Source: Arthrobacter frigidicola (lineage in GTDB: Bacteria; Actinomycetota; Actinomycetes; Actinomycetales; Micrococcaceae). From it: 64,000 bases of DNA. Numbering within the stretch: position 1 is the stretch's first letter; each line of letters begins with the position of its first letter. A model generated the notes under the pieces. That model saw only the letters and a list, made by a program, of their open reading frames with translations, had not been told where the DNA came from and did no database searches. The translations under genes were made by a program, and so were the position numbers. The stretch spans positions 87,609 through 151,608 of the forward strand of contig QZVU01000009.1 of NCBI GenBank assembly GCA_003602285.1, read 5' to 3'. Positions 47,315 to 56,510 of the stretch are shown one piece after another.

Positions 47315-48030
47315 TGGAACCGATCCGCGTCCTCGTGGTCGAGGATGACCCCATTGCCGCCGACGCCCACGCCGAGTATGTCCGGCGCCTCGACGGCTTC
47401 GCCCTGGCCGGCGTGGCCCGTTCGGGCGCCGAAGCCATGGCGCTGCTCTCAGCCGCCTCCGCCGGAGGCGCCGGAGCCCAGGCGGGTCCGCCGGGCATCG
47501 ACCTGATCCTGCTCGACATGAACCTGCCCGATGCCCATGGGCTTGACCTCCTCCGCCGCGTGCGCGGGCTGGGCCTGCCGGCCGACGTCATCGCGATCAC
47601 CGCGGTGCGGGAGCTGCAGGTGGTCCGCTCGGCCATCTCGGCGGGGATCGTCCAGTACCTCATCAAACCGTTCACCTACTCGGCGTTCTCCGACAAGCTC
47701 GGGGCCTACCGGGAGTTCCGCCTCAACCTCATCGGTCAGGCGGCCTCCACCACCCAGTCGGAGGTCGACCAGGCCTTCGCCTCCCTGCGCCCGGCGGCCC
47801 CGGCCAGCCTGCCCAAGGGCCTCTCGGAGGACACCCTGCGGGCAATCATCGGGCAGCTGAAAACGCTCGAGGAACCGGTCTCCGCCGCCGAGGTGGCCTC
47901 CACCCTCGATCTGTCGAGGGTGACGGCCCGCCGGTACCTCGAGTACCTCGCCGACGGCCGGTCCGTCCGGCGCAGCTCCCGGTACGGCACCCGGGGGCGG
48001 CCGGAATTCGAATACCGGTGGGCCCAGTAG
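47314..48030 (+). CDS. Response regulator, DcuR/CitB (DctR) type
   Basis: 238 residues. Receiver domain with the acidic pair DD (11-12), phosphoacceptor Asp68 in LILLDMNLP and Lys118 in YLIKPF. The C-terminal helix-turn-helix (VSAAEVASTLDLSRVTARRY, LEYLADGRSVRRSSRYGTRG) belongs to the citrate/dicarboxylate branch. The loop after beta-2 has an Ala/Gly-rich insertion (AASAGGAGAQAGPP). Likely activates dctA and possibly the downstream propionate operon. Its start overlaps the kinase stop. Confidence 0.92.
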   Translation: MEPIRVLVVEDDPIAADAHAEYVRRLDGFALAGVARSGAEAMALLSAASAGGAGAQAGPPGIDLILLDMNLPDAHGLDLLRRVRGLGLPADVIAITAVRELQVVRSAISAGIVQYLIKPFTYSAFSDKLGAYREFRLNLIGQAASTTQSEVDQAFASLRPAAPASLPKGLSEDTLRAIIGQLKTLEEPVSAAEVASTLDLSRVTARRYLEYLADGRSVRRSSRYGTRGRPEFEYRWAQ

Positions 48031-48038
48031 GCGGGGTT

Positions 48039-48048
48039 CTGTATACAG
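48039..48048. promoter_or_regulatory. Operator half of a GntR pair: CTGTATACAG
   Basis: Perfect 10-base palindrome, eight bases after the response regulator stop. It shares TGTATACA with a second site centred 64 bases downstream. FCD-type GntR regulators are known to bind such palindromes. Confidence 0.55.
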
Positions 48049-48083
48049 GAAAGCCTGATCTTTCCGACCAACCGCCGGCTTTC

Positions 48084-48112
48084 TTGCGGATCACCACCTC
48101 CGCTGTATACAT
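48084..48112 (+). promoter_or_regulatory. Promoter and operator of the gntR-prpDBC operon
   Basis: TTGCGG (48084-48089) and TATACA (48106-48111), 16 bases apart, form a credible promoter. The -10 hexamer lies inside CTGTATACAT (48103-48112), the second copy of the palindrome at 48039. A repressor bound here would block RNA polymerase, fitting autorepression by the GntR protein encoded next. Confidence 0.6.
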
Positions 48113-48159
48113 TGAGCGCAGGGTTGCAACCAGCACCCCCGCCTTCCGGAAGGATTCCG

Positions 48160-48810
48160 ATGCGCGCAAGTGACAGGGCATACGGGTCGCTGCGCGCGGA
48201 CATCCTCGAGTGGCGCCTTCCCCCCGGCACCCTGCTGGCCGAGGTGGAACAGGCCAGCCGGCTGGGCATTTCTCGCACCCCGCTCCGTGAGGCCCTCTCC
48301 CGGCTCGTGGCCGAAGGGCTGGCGGCCGCACACTCCGGGCGGGGCGTGGTCGTGACCGCGGTGTCCCTGGCCGGCGTCGTCGATCTTTTCGAGGTCCGCC
48401 TTCCCCTTGAATGTGCAGCGGCCCGCCTCGCCGCGGCCCGGCGCGACCCGGCGGCGTTCGATGCCCTGGCCGAACGCTTCGAGGCCGCGGGCGCCCTGAT
48501 CTCCTCCGGCGGCACCGACCAGCACGCCTACTACGGCCTGGTCGCCGAGCTTGACGCCGCCATCGACGAAGCCGCCGCCAACCCGTACCTGGTGCAGGCC
48601 CAGCGCCAGCTCCGGACCCACCTCGTGCGCGCCCGCCGCCTGGCCCGCGACAATCCGGGCCGGCTGCTCGCTTCCGCCGGCGAACACCGCCAGATCGCCG
48701 AGGCGGTCGCCCGGGGCAATCCCGAACTCGCCGCGGCCGCCGTGACCATCCACCTTTCCAACAGCCTCCACCACCTCCAGGCCTCGGTCCCCGGACCGCT
48801 CGACGCCTGA
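48160..48810 (+). CDS. GntR-family regulator (FCD type) of the propionate operon
   Basis: 216 residues from ATG 48160, with GGAAGGA five bases upstream. N-terminal winged helix: RAYGSLRADILEWRLPPGT, LLAEVEQASRLGISRTPLRE, ALSRLVAEGLAAAHSGRGVV. The C-terminal helical domain is of FCD type, with VVDLFEVRLPLECAAARLA and metal-ligand-type histidines near EHRQIAEAVARGN. It precedes prpD by 18 bases and follows two TGTATACA palindromes, so it probably represses its own operon until a propionate-derived effector such as 2-methylcitrate is present. Confidence 0.88.
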   Translation: MRASDRAYGSLRADILEWRLPPGTLLAEVEQASRLGISRTPLREALSRLVAEGLAAAHSGRGVVVTAVSLAGVVDLFEVRLPLECAAARLAAARRDPAAFDALAERFEAAGALISSGGTDQHAYYGLVAELDAAIDEAAANPYLVQAQRQLRTHLVRARRLARDNPGRLLASAGEHRQIAEAVARGNPELAAAAVTIHLSNSLHHLQASVPGPLDA

Positions 48811-48828
48811 ACCCCGAAAGGAAGCACC

Positions 48829-50346
48829 ATGGAGCTCCACCCCGTTCGAGTCCACCGCAGCGAGGAAAACCTGCCCCGGGAGGACCAGCTGGCCTACCGG
48901 ATCGCACAGGTCGCGGCCGATCCGGTCGCCGTCACTCCTGAGGCCGCCGACATGGTGATCAACCGGATCATCGACAACGCCTCGGTGGCACTCGCCTCCC
49001 TCACCCGGGCGCCGGTGAGCGCTGCCCGCGCGCAGGCGGCGAGCCACAGCGCTCCAACATCGGGCCGAGGGTCCTCGGTCTTCGGGGTCGACGCCCTCAC
49101 CTCCCCCGAGTGGGCCGCCTGGGCCAACGGAGTGGCGGTGCGCGAGCTCGACTACCACGACACGTTCCTCGCCGCCGATTACTCCCACCCCGGCGACAAC
49201 ATCCCTCCGCTGCTGGCCGCCGCTCAGCACACCGGGGCCTCCGGGGAGACGCTCCTGCGAGGCATCGTCACCGGCTACGAGATCCAGGTCGACCTCGTGA
49301 AGGCCATCAGCCTGCACCGGCACAAGATCGACCACGTCGCCCACCTTGGCCCCTCGGCCGCCGCGGGGCTCGGCACCCTGCTCGGCCTCGACCCGGACAC
49401 CATCTTCCACGCCGTCGGGCAGGCCCTTCACACCACCACCGCCACCCGTCAGTCCCGCAAGGGCGAGATCTCGACCTGGAAGGCCTACGCACCGGCGTTC
49501 GCCGGGAAGATGGCCATCGAGGCCGTCGACCGTGCCATGCGCGGCCAGACCTCCCCCACCCCCATCTACGAGGGCGAGGACGGCTTGATCGCCTGGCTCC
49601 TCGACGGGCCCGAGGCCCGCTACGAGGTGCCCCTGCCCGCCCCCGGCGAGCCGAAGCGGGCCATCCTCGACACCTACACCAAGGAACATTCGGCCGAATA
49701 CCAGGCACAGGCCTGGATCGACCTGGCACGGCGCCTGCACGCGGCCCACCCGGAGCTGCGGGACCCCGCGAACGTCCACGGGATCCTGCTCTCCACCTCC
49801 CACCACACCCATTACGTCATCGGGTCGGGGGCCAACGACCCGCAGAAGTACGACCCCTCGGCCTCCCGGGAGACCCTCGATCACTCCATCCCGTACATCT
49901 TCGCCGTGGCACTGCAGGACGGCGCCTGGCACCACGAGCACTCCTACGCCCCGGAGCGCGCCAAGCGTCCCGACACCGTCGAGCTGTGGCGGAAGGTCGA
50001 GACGACCGAAGACCCCGAGTGGACCCGCCGCTACCACTCCCTCGACATCACGGAGAAGGCCTTCGGCGGACGCGTCGACATCACGCTGGCCGACGGGCGG
50101 GTGATCACCGACGAGATCGCCGTCGCCGATGCCCACCCGCTCGGCGCCCGCCCGTTCGGCCGGGCGCAGTACATCGAAAAGTTCCGCACCCTGGCGGCCG
50201 GCGTGGCCGAGGACGCCGAGGTCGAGCGGTTCCTGGACGTCGTCGGGCGCCTGCCCGAGCTTCCCGCCGGCTCCCTTTCCACGCTGAACCTCCGGGCCCG
50301 CCCCGGCCTGATCGACACCGCCGCCGTCCGCGGCGGCCTGTTCTAG
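48829..50346 (+). CDS. prpD: 2-methylcitrate dehydratase
   Basis: Second step of the methylcitrate cycle: 2-methylcitrate to 2-methyl-cis-aconitate. 505 residues, MmgE/PrpD family. The N-terminus [20 protein letters not shown], the [20 protein letters not shown] block, [15 protein letters not shown] and [19 protein letters not shown] are family hallmarks. RBS GAAAGGAAG lies just ahead. It sits between gntR and prpB with nine bases to the latter, in one operon. Confidence 0.95.
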   Translation: MELHPVRVHRSEENLPREDQLAYRIAQVAADPVAVTPEAADMVINRIIDNASVALASLTRAPVSAARAQAASHSAPTSGRGSSVFGVDALTSPEWAAWANGVAVRELDYHDTFLAADYSHPGDNIPPLLAAAQHTGASGETLLRGIVTGYEIQVDLVKAISLHRHKIDHVAHLGPSAAAGLGTLLGLDPDTIFHAVGQALHTTTATRQSRKGEISTWKAYAPAFAGKMAIEAVDRAMRGQTSPTPIYEGEDGLIAWLLDGPEARYEVPLPAPGEPKRAILDTYTKEHSAEYQAQAWIDLARRLHAAHPELRDPANVHGILLSTSHHTHYVIGSGANDPQKYDPSASRETLDHSIPYIFAVALQDGAWHHEHSYAPERAKRPDTVELWRKVETTEDPEWTRRYHSLDITEKAFGGRVDITLADGRVITDEIAVADAHPLGARPFGRAQYIEKFRTLAAGVAEDAEVERFLDVVGRLPELPAGSLSTLNLRARPGLIDTAAVRGGLF

Positions 50347-50355
50347 GAGGACACC

Positions 50356-51261
50356 ATGCTGTATTCAGCCACCACCCCCGAATCGAAGCGGGCCGCGCTG
50401 CGTGCCGGGCTCGCCTCCGGCGCCCTGCAGCAGTTCCCCGGTGCCTTCAACCCGCTCTCGGCCCGCCTGATCGAGGACAAGGGGTTCGACGGCGTCTATA
50501 TCTCCGGGGCGGTGCTCGCCGCCGACCTTGGCCTGCCCGATATCGGCCTCACCACCCTGACCGAGGTGGCGCAGCGGGCCGGGCAGGTCGCCCGGATGAC
50601 CAACCTCCCCTCGATCGTCGACGCCGACACCGGCTTCGGGGAGCCGATGAACGTCGCACGCACGGTGCAGGAACTCGAGAACGCCGGCCTGGCCGGCTGC
50701 CACATCGAGGACCAGTTCAACCCCAAGCGGTGCGGGCATCTCGACGGGAAGCAGGTCGTGGATCTCGACACCGCCGCAAAGCGGATCCGCGCGGCGGTCG
50801 ACGCACGCCGCGACCCGAACTTCCTGGTCATGGCCCGCACCGACATCCGCGGCACCGACTCGCTGCGCGCCGCCCAGGACCGTGCCCGGGCGCTCGTCGA
50901 CGCCGGCGCGGACGCGATCTTCCCGGAGGCCATGCGCGACCTCGAGGAGTTTCGAGCCATCCGGGAGGCAGTGGATGTGCCGATCCTGGCCAACATGACC
51001 GAGTTCGGCAAGAGCGAGCTGTTCACCACCGACCAACTCCACGACGCCGGGGTCAATATTGTTATCTATCCAGTCACCTTGCTGCGCAGTGCCATGGGCG
51101 CCGCGGAGCGTACGCTGGACTCCATCCGGGCCAACGGCACCCAGCAGCAGGCGGTCCCGGAGATGCAGACCCGGGCCCGCCTGTACGAACTGGTGGACTA
51201 CGAGGGCTACAACAGGTTCGATACGTCAGTCTTCAATTTCCAGGTTCCCGACGGGCGCTAG
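50356..51261 (+). CDS. prpB: 2-methylisocitrate lyase
   Basis: Splits 2-methylisocitrate into pyruvate and succinate, the carbon exit of the methylcitrate cycle. 301 residues of the isocitrate-lyase superfamily. The catalytic loop KRCGH carries Cys126; the metal region is VDADTGFGEP, and HIEDQFNPK leads to the loop. AGGAGG lies just before the ATG. Nine bases after prpD; 43 bases before prpC. Confidence 0.96.
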   Translation: MLYSATTPESKRAALRAGLASGALQQFPGAFNPLSARLIEDKGFDGVYISGAVLAADLGLPDIGLTTLTEVAQRAGQVARMTNLPSIVDADTGFGEPMNVARTVQELENAGLAGCHIEDQFNPKRCGHLDGKQVVDLDTAAKRIRAAVDARRDPNFLVMARTDIRGTDSLRAAQDRARALVDAGADAIFPEAMRDLEEFRAIREAVDVPILANMTEFGKSELFTTDQLHDAGVNIVIYPVTLLRSAMGAAERTLDSIRANGTQQQAVPEMQTRARLYELVDYEGYNRFDTSVFNFQVPDGR

Positions 51262-51304
51262 CGGACCTTCCGCCGGCACCGTGTTTCCACCGAAGGAGTT
51301 CGAT

Positions 51305-52468
51305 TTGACCAGCACCCAGCCAGCTCCCCCGGCCGCACCCGAGATCCACAAGGGCCTGGCCGGGGTGACTGTCGACTACACCTCCGTCTCGAAGGTGAAC
51401 CCGGAGACCAACTCCCTGCTGTACCGCGGGTATCCGGTCCAGGAGCTCGCCGCTCGATGCTCCTTCGAGGAGGTGGCGTGGCTGCTGTGGCACGGCGAAC
51501 TGCCCGGCGCGGAGGAACTGGCCGAATTCACGGCGCTTGAGCGTGCCGGCCGGGCCCTGCCCGGAAACGTCCGTCAGGTTATCGACCTGCTGCCCCTGAC
51601 GAGCCACCCGATGGATGTCGGGCGGACCGCGGTGTCGGTGCTCGGCGCCGGGCACCCGCTGGCCGGGGACAACTCCCGCCCGGCGAACCTCGAGAAGGCG
51701 GCCGCGCTGTTCGCCGCCTTCCCCGCCGTCGTCGCCTATGACCAGCGGCGCCGCCGCGGCCTCGACGTGGTGGAGCCGCGGGAGGATCTCGGGTACGCCG
51801 CGAACTTCCTGTGGATGACCTTCGGCGAGGAGGCACCGCCGGAGGTCGTCGAGGCCTTCAACATCTCGATGGTCCTCTACGCCGAGCACTCCTTCAACGC
51901 CTCGACGTTCACGGCCCGGGTCATCACCTCGACCCTGTCCGACCTGCACTCCGCGGTCACCGGGGCGATCGGCGCCCTGAAGGGCCCGCTGCACGGCGGT
52001 GCGAACGAGGCGGTCATGCACACCTTCGAGGAGATCGGGATCCGCAAGGACGAGCCGGCGGAGGAGGCCGCGGCCCGGGCCAAGGCCTGGATGGAGGACG
52101 CGCTGGCCCAGAAGAAGAAGGTCATGGGCTTCGGACACCGCGTCTACAAGAACGGCGACTCACGCGTCCCCACCATGAAGGCGGCGCTGGATGCCATGAT
52201 CCGCTACTACGGCCGGGACGAGATTTTGGGCCTCTACAGCGGGCTTGAGACCGCGATGGAGGAAGCCAAGGGGATCAAGCCGAACCTCGACTACCCGGCC
52301 GGGCCCACGTACCACCTGATGGGATTCGACACGGAGATGTTCACTCCCCTGTTCATCGCCGCGAGGATCACGGGATGGACCGCCCACATCATGGAGCAGC
52401 TCGAGTCCAACTCACTGATCCGGCCGCTGAGCGCCTACAACGGGCCTGAGGAACGTCACGTCCCCTGA
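51305..52468 (+). CDS. prpC: 2-methylcitrate synthase / citrate synthase family
   Basis: Condenses propionyl-CoA and oxaloacetate. 387 residues from TTG 51305, six bases behind AAGGAG; the frame upstream to 51059 runs inside prpB and is not coding. Citrate-synthase motifs: the EHSFNASTFTARVITSTLSD helix, GPLHGGANEAVM with the catalytic His, GFGHRVYKNGDSR, and the C-terminal GWTAHIMEQLESNSLIRP. The short type-II length and operon place favour methylcitrate synthase, though dual activity is common. The last 13 bases overlap the convergent Nudix gene. Confidence 0.93.
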   Translation: MTSTQPAPPAAPEIHKGLAGVTVDYTSVSKVNPETNSLLYRGYPVQELAARCSFEEVAWLLWHGELPGAEELAEFTALERAGRALPGNVRQVIDLLPLTSHPMDVGRTAVSVLGAGHPLAGDNSRPANLEKAAALFAAFPAVVAYDQRRRRGLDVVEPREDLGYAANFLWMTFGEEAPPEVVEAFNISMVLYAEHSFNASTFTARVITSTLSDLHSAVTGAIGALKGPLHGGANEAVMHTFEEIGIRKDEPAEEAAARAKAWMEDALAQKKKVMGFGHRVYKNGDSRVPTMKAALDAMIRYYGRDEILGLYSGLETAMEEAKGIKPNLDYPAGPTYHLMGFDTEMFTPLFIAARITGWTAHIMEQLESNSLIRPLSAYNGPEERHVP

Positions 52469-53130
52469 GTGAGGGGCCGCTCCGGAATCCCGTCGGTCCC
52501 GCCCTCCTGTGTTGGACCAACGGAGGCGGGACCGACGGAGGCGGGTCGAACGGACGCGGAAGCCACGCCGACGCTGTGGGCGTCAAGCACGATGTCGGCT
52601 CGAAAGGGCTCACGCGCGAGCACGCGCGGCAGCCAGTAGGCGGCGTCCTCCCACATGCCGTCCCAGGGCGGCGCTGTCACCGGGAACCACTCCGGGGTGA
52701 TCTCGTCGCTGGGGCCGGCGTCCCCGGTGAAACGGTCGGCCGCGAAGATCCAGGCCCTCATGTTCCAGGCCGGGTTGGCCGGAAAGTCCCAGGTCACTTC
52801 GCCGAGGAACCCCAGGTCGGACTCCTCCACGAGGAGTCCGGACTCCTCGGCCACCTCGCGTACGGCGGCCTGGGCGGGGGTCTCCCCCGGTTCGAGCTTC
52901 CCGCCGAGGGCGACGATCCGCCCGGTGCCGAAGCCCTCGTGCTTGAGGCCCAGCAGCACCTCCCGGCGACCCGCCTCGGAACGGAACAGGAAACACAGCA
53001 CCACCGGACGGAACGCCCCTGCGGGCAGCGGCTCACCGGGCACCGGCACCTCGGGGACGGCCGCGGCTCGCGGGAGGTCGGATCGAAGGCTGTCGGGTGG
53101 CAGGGCGGCGGAGCCGCCGTTCGAAGGCAT
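52456..53130 (-). CDS. Nudix hydrolase (8-oxo-dGTPase / MTH1-like)
   Basis: 224 residues. Complete Nudix box GGKLEPGETPAQAAVREVAE followed by ESGL. The surrounding sequence (LLGLKHEGFGTGRIVALGGK and EVTWDFPANPAWNMRAWIFA) resembles MTH1-type nucleotide-pool sanitising enzymes. About 40 residues precede the fold. The C-terminal tail contains three short RPASVGPASVGP-like repeats outside the fold. Convergent with prpC; 11 bases downstream of xerD. Substrate is inferred. Confidence 0.86.
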   Translation of the reverse strand: MPSNGGSAALPPDSLRSDLPRAAAVPEVPVPGEPLPAGAFRPVVLCFLFRSEAGRREVLLGLKHEGFGTGRIVALGGKLEPGETPAQAAVREVAEESGLLVEESDLGFLGEVTWDFPANPAWNMRAWIFAADRFTGDAGPSDEITPEWFPVTAPPWDGMWEDAAYWLPRVLAREPFRADIVLDAHSVGVASASVRPASVGPASVGPTQEGGTDGIPERPLTQGT

Positions 53131-53141
53131 CAGCTGCCCGC

Positions 53142-54119
53142 TCAGCCGAAGGCCCGGGGATGGGAGGCCGCATACACTTCGCGCAGCGTCTCAGCCGTCA
53201 CCAGTGTGTAGACCTGCGTGGTGGTCACCGAGGCGTGTCCGAGCAGTTCCTGGACGACGCGGACGTCGGCGCCGCCTTCGAGCAGGTGGGTGGCGAAGGA
53301 GTGCCTCAGGGTGTGCGGTGAGACCTCCCGGGTGACCTGCGCCTTTTCGGCCGCGGCCTTCAGGATGGTCCAGGCGCTCTGGCGGCTCAGCCGCCCGCCG
53401 CGCATGTTGAGGAACAGGCCCGGCCCGCCCTTGCCCTTGCCGGACAGGGCTGGCCGGCCGCGCACCAGGTAGGAGTCGATGGCCTTCGCGGCGTAGGAGC
53501 CCAGCGGCACGAGCCGTTCCTTGGAGCCCTTGCCGAACAGCCGGACGACGGCGGGGCCGCTGAGTGCCTCGTCCACGGACACGTCGTCGACGTCGAGCCC
53601 GACGGCCTCGCTGATCCGCGCCCCGGTTGAGTAGAGGAATTCGAGCAGGGCGCGGTCCCGCTGGCCGGAGGGGGTCGAGGTGTCGACGGCTTCGAGGATG
53701 CGGAAGACCTCGTCGACGGAGATCGCCTTGGGCAGGCGCTGCCCGGCGGCGGGCGGATGGACGTCCCGGGCCGGGTCGGCCTCGCTCATCCCCTCAAGAG
53801 CCCAGAAGCGGTGGAGCCCACGCACGGCGACCACGGTACGGGCCGCCGACCTCGGGCTCAGCGGGGACTGCCCGTCCGAGCCGGTCGCGACGGCCTGCGC
53901 GAAGCCGGTCACGTCACGACGGGTGATCCTTGAGATGTCTTCGATGCCGCTGGCCTGCAGGAAGCGGTGGTAGCGCAGCAGGTCGCGCCGGTAGGCGGCA
54001 AGGGTATTCGCGGACAGGCCGCGTTCCACGGCCATGTGCTGGAGGTATTCATTGATCAGCCGGCCCGGCCGGGTGGCCTGGAACTCGTCCCCTGCGGTTT
54101 TTTCCGCTGCTGCCGGCAC
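53142..54119 (-). CDS. xerD: Tyrosine recombinase XerD
   Basis: Resolves chromosome dimers at dif together with XerC and FtsK. 325 residues. The N-terminal core-binding domain ([35 protein letters not shown]) is followed by a catalytic domain with [16 protein letters not shown] (first Arg), [15 protein letters not shown] (His and second Arg), [14 protein letters not shown] (nucleophile Tyr near the C-terminus). Same position as Rv1701: nudix-xerD after pyrG. Two bases separate it from the upstream Nudix gene, so translation is coupled. Confidence 0.94.
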   Translation of the reverse strand: MPAAAEKTAGDEFQATRPGRLINEYLQHMAVERGLSANTLAAYRRDLLRYHRFLQASGIEDISRITRRDVTGFAQAVATGSDGQSPLSPRSAARTVVAVRGLHRFWALEGMSEADPARDVHPPAAGQRLPKAISVDEVFRILEAVDTSTPSGQRDRALLEFLYSTGARISEAVGLDVDDVSVDEALSGPAVVRLFGKGSKERLVPLGSYAAKAIDSYLVRGRPALSGKGKGGPGLFLNMRGGRLSRQSAWTILKAAAEKAQVTREVSPHTLRHSFATHLLEGGADVRVVQELLGHASVTTTQVYTLVTAETLREVYAASHPRAFG

Positions 54120-54121
54120 TG

Positions 54122-54805
54122 TCAGTCCCGCAGGACCGCGCCGTGCGGCCAGGTGCCGTGCTGGCTTGGGTGTTCCGGCCAGGGCGCGTCAGCGGGGCGC
54201 AGGCGCGCATAGCTGTCAACGCGGGCGGCATGCGCCGCGAGGACGGCCGCCGCTGCCGACGGGCTGTGAATCCGGCCCTCGAGGACCGCCGTCACGGCCT
54301 CATCCAGGGGCACCCACAGCAGTTCGATCTCCGCCTCCTCGTGGGTGCGGGTGTGCAGGTCGGCCTCGGGCACCGAGCCGATACCGCGGGCCAGGTAGAT
54401 CCGCAGGGCCTCGCTGGAGGACCCCGGGGAGAGGAACAGGTCGGCCAGGACGTGCCACTCCCCCGCGGTCAGGTCGGCTTCCTCGGCCAGTTCGCGGGCC
54501 GCCGCCTCCACGAAGTCCTCGCCGGGCTCGTCGAGCAGCCCGGCCGGGATCTCCCAGAGCACCATCCGGGCCGGGTGGCGGTACTGGCGGATGAGCAGGA
54601 TCCGGTCCTGCTCATCCATCGCCAGCACTGCCACCGCGCCCGGGTGGTCGATGTACTCCCGGGTGATTTCCTCCCCGCCCTCGTTCAGGCTGAAGGTCTC
54701 CTCGACGACGTCCCACACGTACCCGCGGTGGATCACCGCAGAACGGTGGAGCCTGCGCGGGCTCTGTTCATCGGAGAAGCGGTCGGCCGCGGGAGTCTCG
54801 CTCAT
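54122..54805 (-). CDS. Nudix hydrolase, ADP-ribose pyrophosphatase type
   Basis: 227 residues from ATG 54805, which lies one base after the pyrG stop. An ADP-ribose diphosphatase pattern: [20 protein letters not shown] followed by the Nudix box around [18 protein letters not shown], and [17 protein letters not shown]. It hydrolyses ADP-ribose or related nucleotide sugars. Homologue of Rv1700, between pyrG and xerD in actinobacteria. The ORF can be read from 54832 inside pyrG, which is less likely. Confidence 0.91.
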   Translation of the reverse strand: MSETPAADRFSDEQSPRRLHRSAVIHRGYVWDVVEETFSLNEGGEEITREYIDHPGAVAVLAMDEQDRILLIRQYRHPARMVLWEIPAGLLDEPGEDFVEAAARELAEEADLTAGEWHVLADLFLSPGSSSEALRIYLARGIGSVPEADLHTRTHEEAEIELLWVPLDEAVTAVLEGRIHSPSAAAAVLAAHAARVDSYARLRPADAPWPEHPSQHGTWPHGAVLRD

Positions 54806-54806
54806 C

Positions 54807-56510
54807 TCAGACCTTGGCGCCCCGAAGATCAAGGGCGGCCTTCACGAGTCCCGCGAAGAGCGGGTGCGGACGCGTGGGCCGCGAACTCAGTTCGGGGTGG
54901 GCCTGGGTGGAGACGTAGTACGGGTGGACGTCCCGAGGGAGCTCTGCGAACTCCACCAGCTTGCCGTCCGGCGAGGTGCCTGAGAACACGAGCCCGGCCT
55001 CGGCGATCTGGGCGCGGTACTCGTTGTTCACCTCGTAGCGGTGGCGGTGTCGCTCGGTGACGGTGGTCTTGCCGTAGGTGCCGGCGACGACGGAGCCCTC
55101 ATCGAGGCGCGCCTCCCACAGGCCGAGGCGCATGGTGCCGCCCATGTCACCCTCGCCGGCGACGATGGAAAGCTGCTCGGCCATCGTTGCGATCACGGGG
55201 AACTTGGTGTCGGGTTCGAATTCGCTTGAGGACGCGTTCTCGAGGCCGACAACGTTCCGGGCGTATTCGATGACCATGCACTGCAGCCCGAGGCAGAGGC
55301 CCAGCGTAGGGATCTTGTTCTCGCGGGCGTACAGCAGGGCGCCCAGCTTGCCTTCGAGCCCGCGGATGCCGAAGCCGCCCGGAACGCAGATGGCGTCAAC
55401 GCCCGCGAGGGCCTTTCGGGCACCCTCCGGGGTGTCGCATTCGTCCGAGGGCACCCAGCGGATGTTGACCTTGGCCTTGTTGGCGAAACCGCCGGCACGC
55501 AGCGCCTCGGTGACCGAGAGGTAGGCGTCGGGCAGGTCGATGTACTTACCGACCAGGGCCACCTCAACCTGGTGCTTCGGGTTGTGCACCGCATCGAGGA
55601 GCTTGTTCCACTTGGTCCAGTTGACGTCCTTGAACTTCAGGTCGAGGGACTGGACGATGTACGCATCGAGGCCCTGCTTGTGAAGGGTCTTGGGGATGTC
55701 GTAGATGCTCGGGGCGTCGGCCGCGTTGACGACGGCGTCGATGTCGACGTCGCACATGCGTCCGATCTTCTCGCGCATCGCCAGGGGGACCTCGCGGTCG
55801 GAGCGGATCACGATGGCGTCGGGCTGGATGCCGATGGAGCGGAGCATCGCGACCGAGTGCTGCGTCGGCTTGGTCTTCAGTTCCTGGGAGGGGCCGATGT
55901 AGGGAACCAGCGACACGTGGAGGAAGAAGACGTTGTTGCGGCCGATGTCCTGGCGGACCTGGCGGGCCGACTCGAGGAACGGCTGGGACTCGATGTCGCC
56001 GACGGTTCCACCGATTTCGGTGATGATGACGTCGGGGACCTTCTTCAGGGCCACCGGTTCGGCCGGCAGGCGCATGCGCCGTTTGATCTCGTCGGTGATG
56101 TGCGGGATGACCTGTACGGTGTCGCCGAGGTATTCCCCACGGCGCTCCTTGGCGATGACGGTCGAGTAGACCTGGCCGGTCGTCACGTTCGCCGAGCCGT
56201 CGAGGTTCTCGTCGAGGAACCGCTCGTAATGGCCGATGTCGAGGTCAGTTTCGGCGCCGTCCTCGGTGACGAAGACCTCACCGTGCTGGAACGGGTTCAT
56301 CGTGCCGGGATCGACATTGAGGTAGGGATCAAGCTTCTGCATGGTGACCGAGAGTCCCCGTGCCCGAAGCAGGTGACCGAGGCTTGACGCCGTCAATCCC
56401 TTGCCGAGGGAGGAGGCCACGCCACCAGTCACGAAGATGTGCTTGGTCGTCTTTGCGGACTTTGGGAACCGGGAGTTTGTTTGCTGCACCACGGAGTTCG
56501 AGCCTATCAT
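54807..56510 (-). CDS. pyrG: CTP synthase
   Basis: Glutamine-dependent amination of UTP to CTP. 567 residues. The synthetase domain has [20 protein letters not shown] (P-loop) and [17 protein letters not shown]; the glutaminase domain has FGIRGLEGK and the Cys nucleophile in [18 protein letters not shown], with the His-Pro-Glu of STQAHPEL near the end. The ATG 56510 overlaps the recN stop (ATGA), with no ribosome site, so initiation relies on coupling. Matches Rv1699. Confidence 0.97.
   Translation of the reverse strand: MIGSNSVVQQTNSRFPKSAKTTKHIFVTGGVASSLGKGLTASSLGHLLRARGLSVTMQKLDPYLNVDPGTMNPFQHGEVFVTEDGAETDLDIGHYERFLDENLDGSANVTTGQVYSTVIAKERRGEYLGDTVQVIPHITDEIKRRMRLPAEPVALKKVPDVIITEIGGTVGDIESQPFLESARQVRQDIGRNNVFFLHVSLVPYIGPSQELKTKPTQHSVAMLRSIGIQPDAIVIRSDREVPLAMREKIGRMCDVDIDAVVNAADAPSIYDIPKTLHKQGLDAYIVQSLDLKFKDVNWTKWNKLLDAVHNPKHQVEVALVGKYIDLPDAYLSVTEALRAGGFANKAKVNIRWVPSDECDTPEGARKALAGVDAICVPGGFGIRGLEGKLGALLYARENKIPTLGLCLGLQCMVIEYARNVVGLENASSSEFEPDTKFPVIATMAEQLSIVAGEGDMGGTMRLGLWEARLDEGSVVAGTYGKTTVTERHRHRYEVNNEYRAQIAEAGLVFSGTSPDGKLVEFAELPRDVHPYYVSTQAHPELSSRPTRPHPLFAGLVKAALDLRGAKV

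Noticed and set aside
48091-50136. 681-codon minus-strand open frame across gntR and prpD
   Set aside because: Spans two genes with clear families on the other strand and would cover their promoter and operator; no motifs.
49110-51308. 732-codon plus-strand frame overlapping prpD and prpB
   Set aside because: Out of frame with both genes; translation is Arg/Pro/Gly-rich without any domain.
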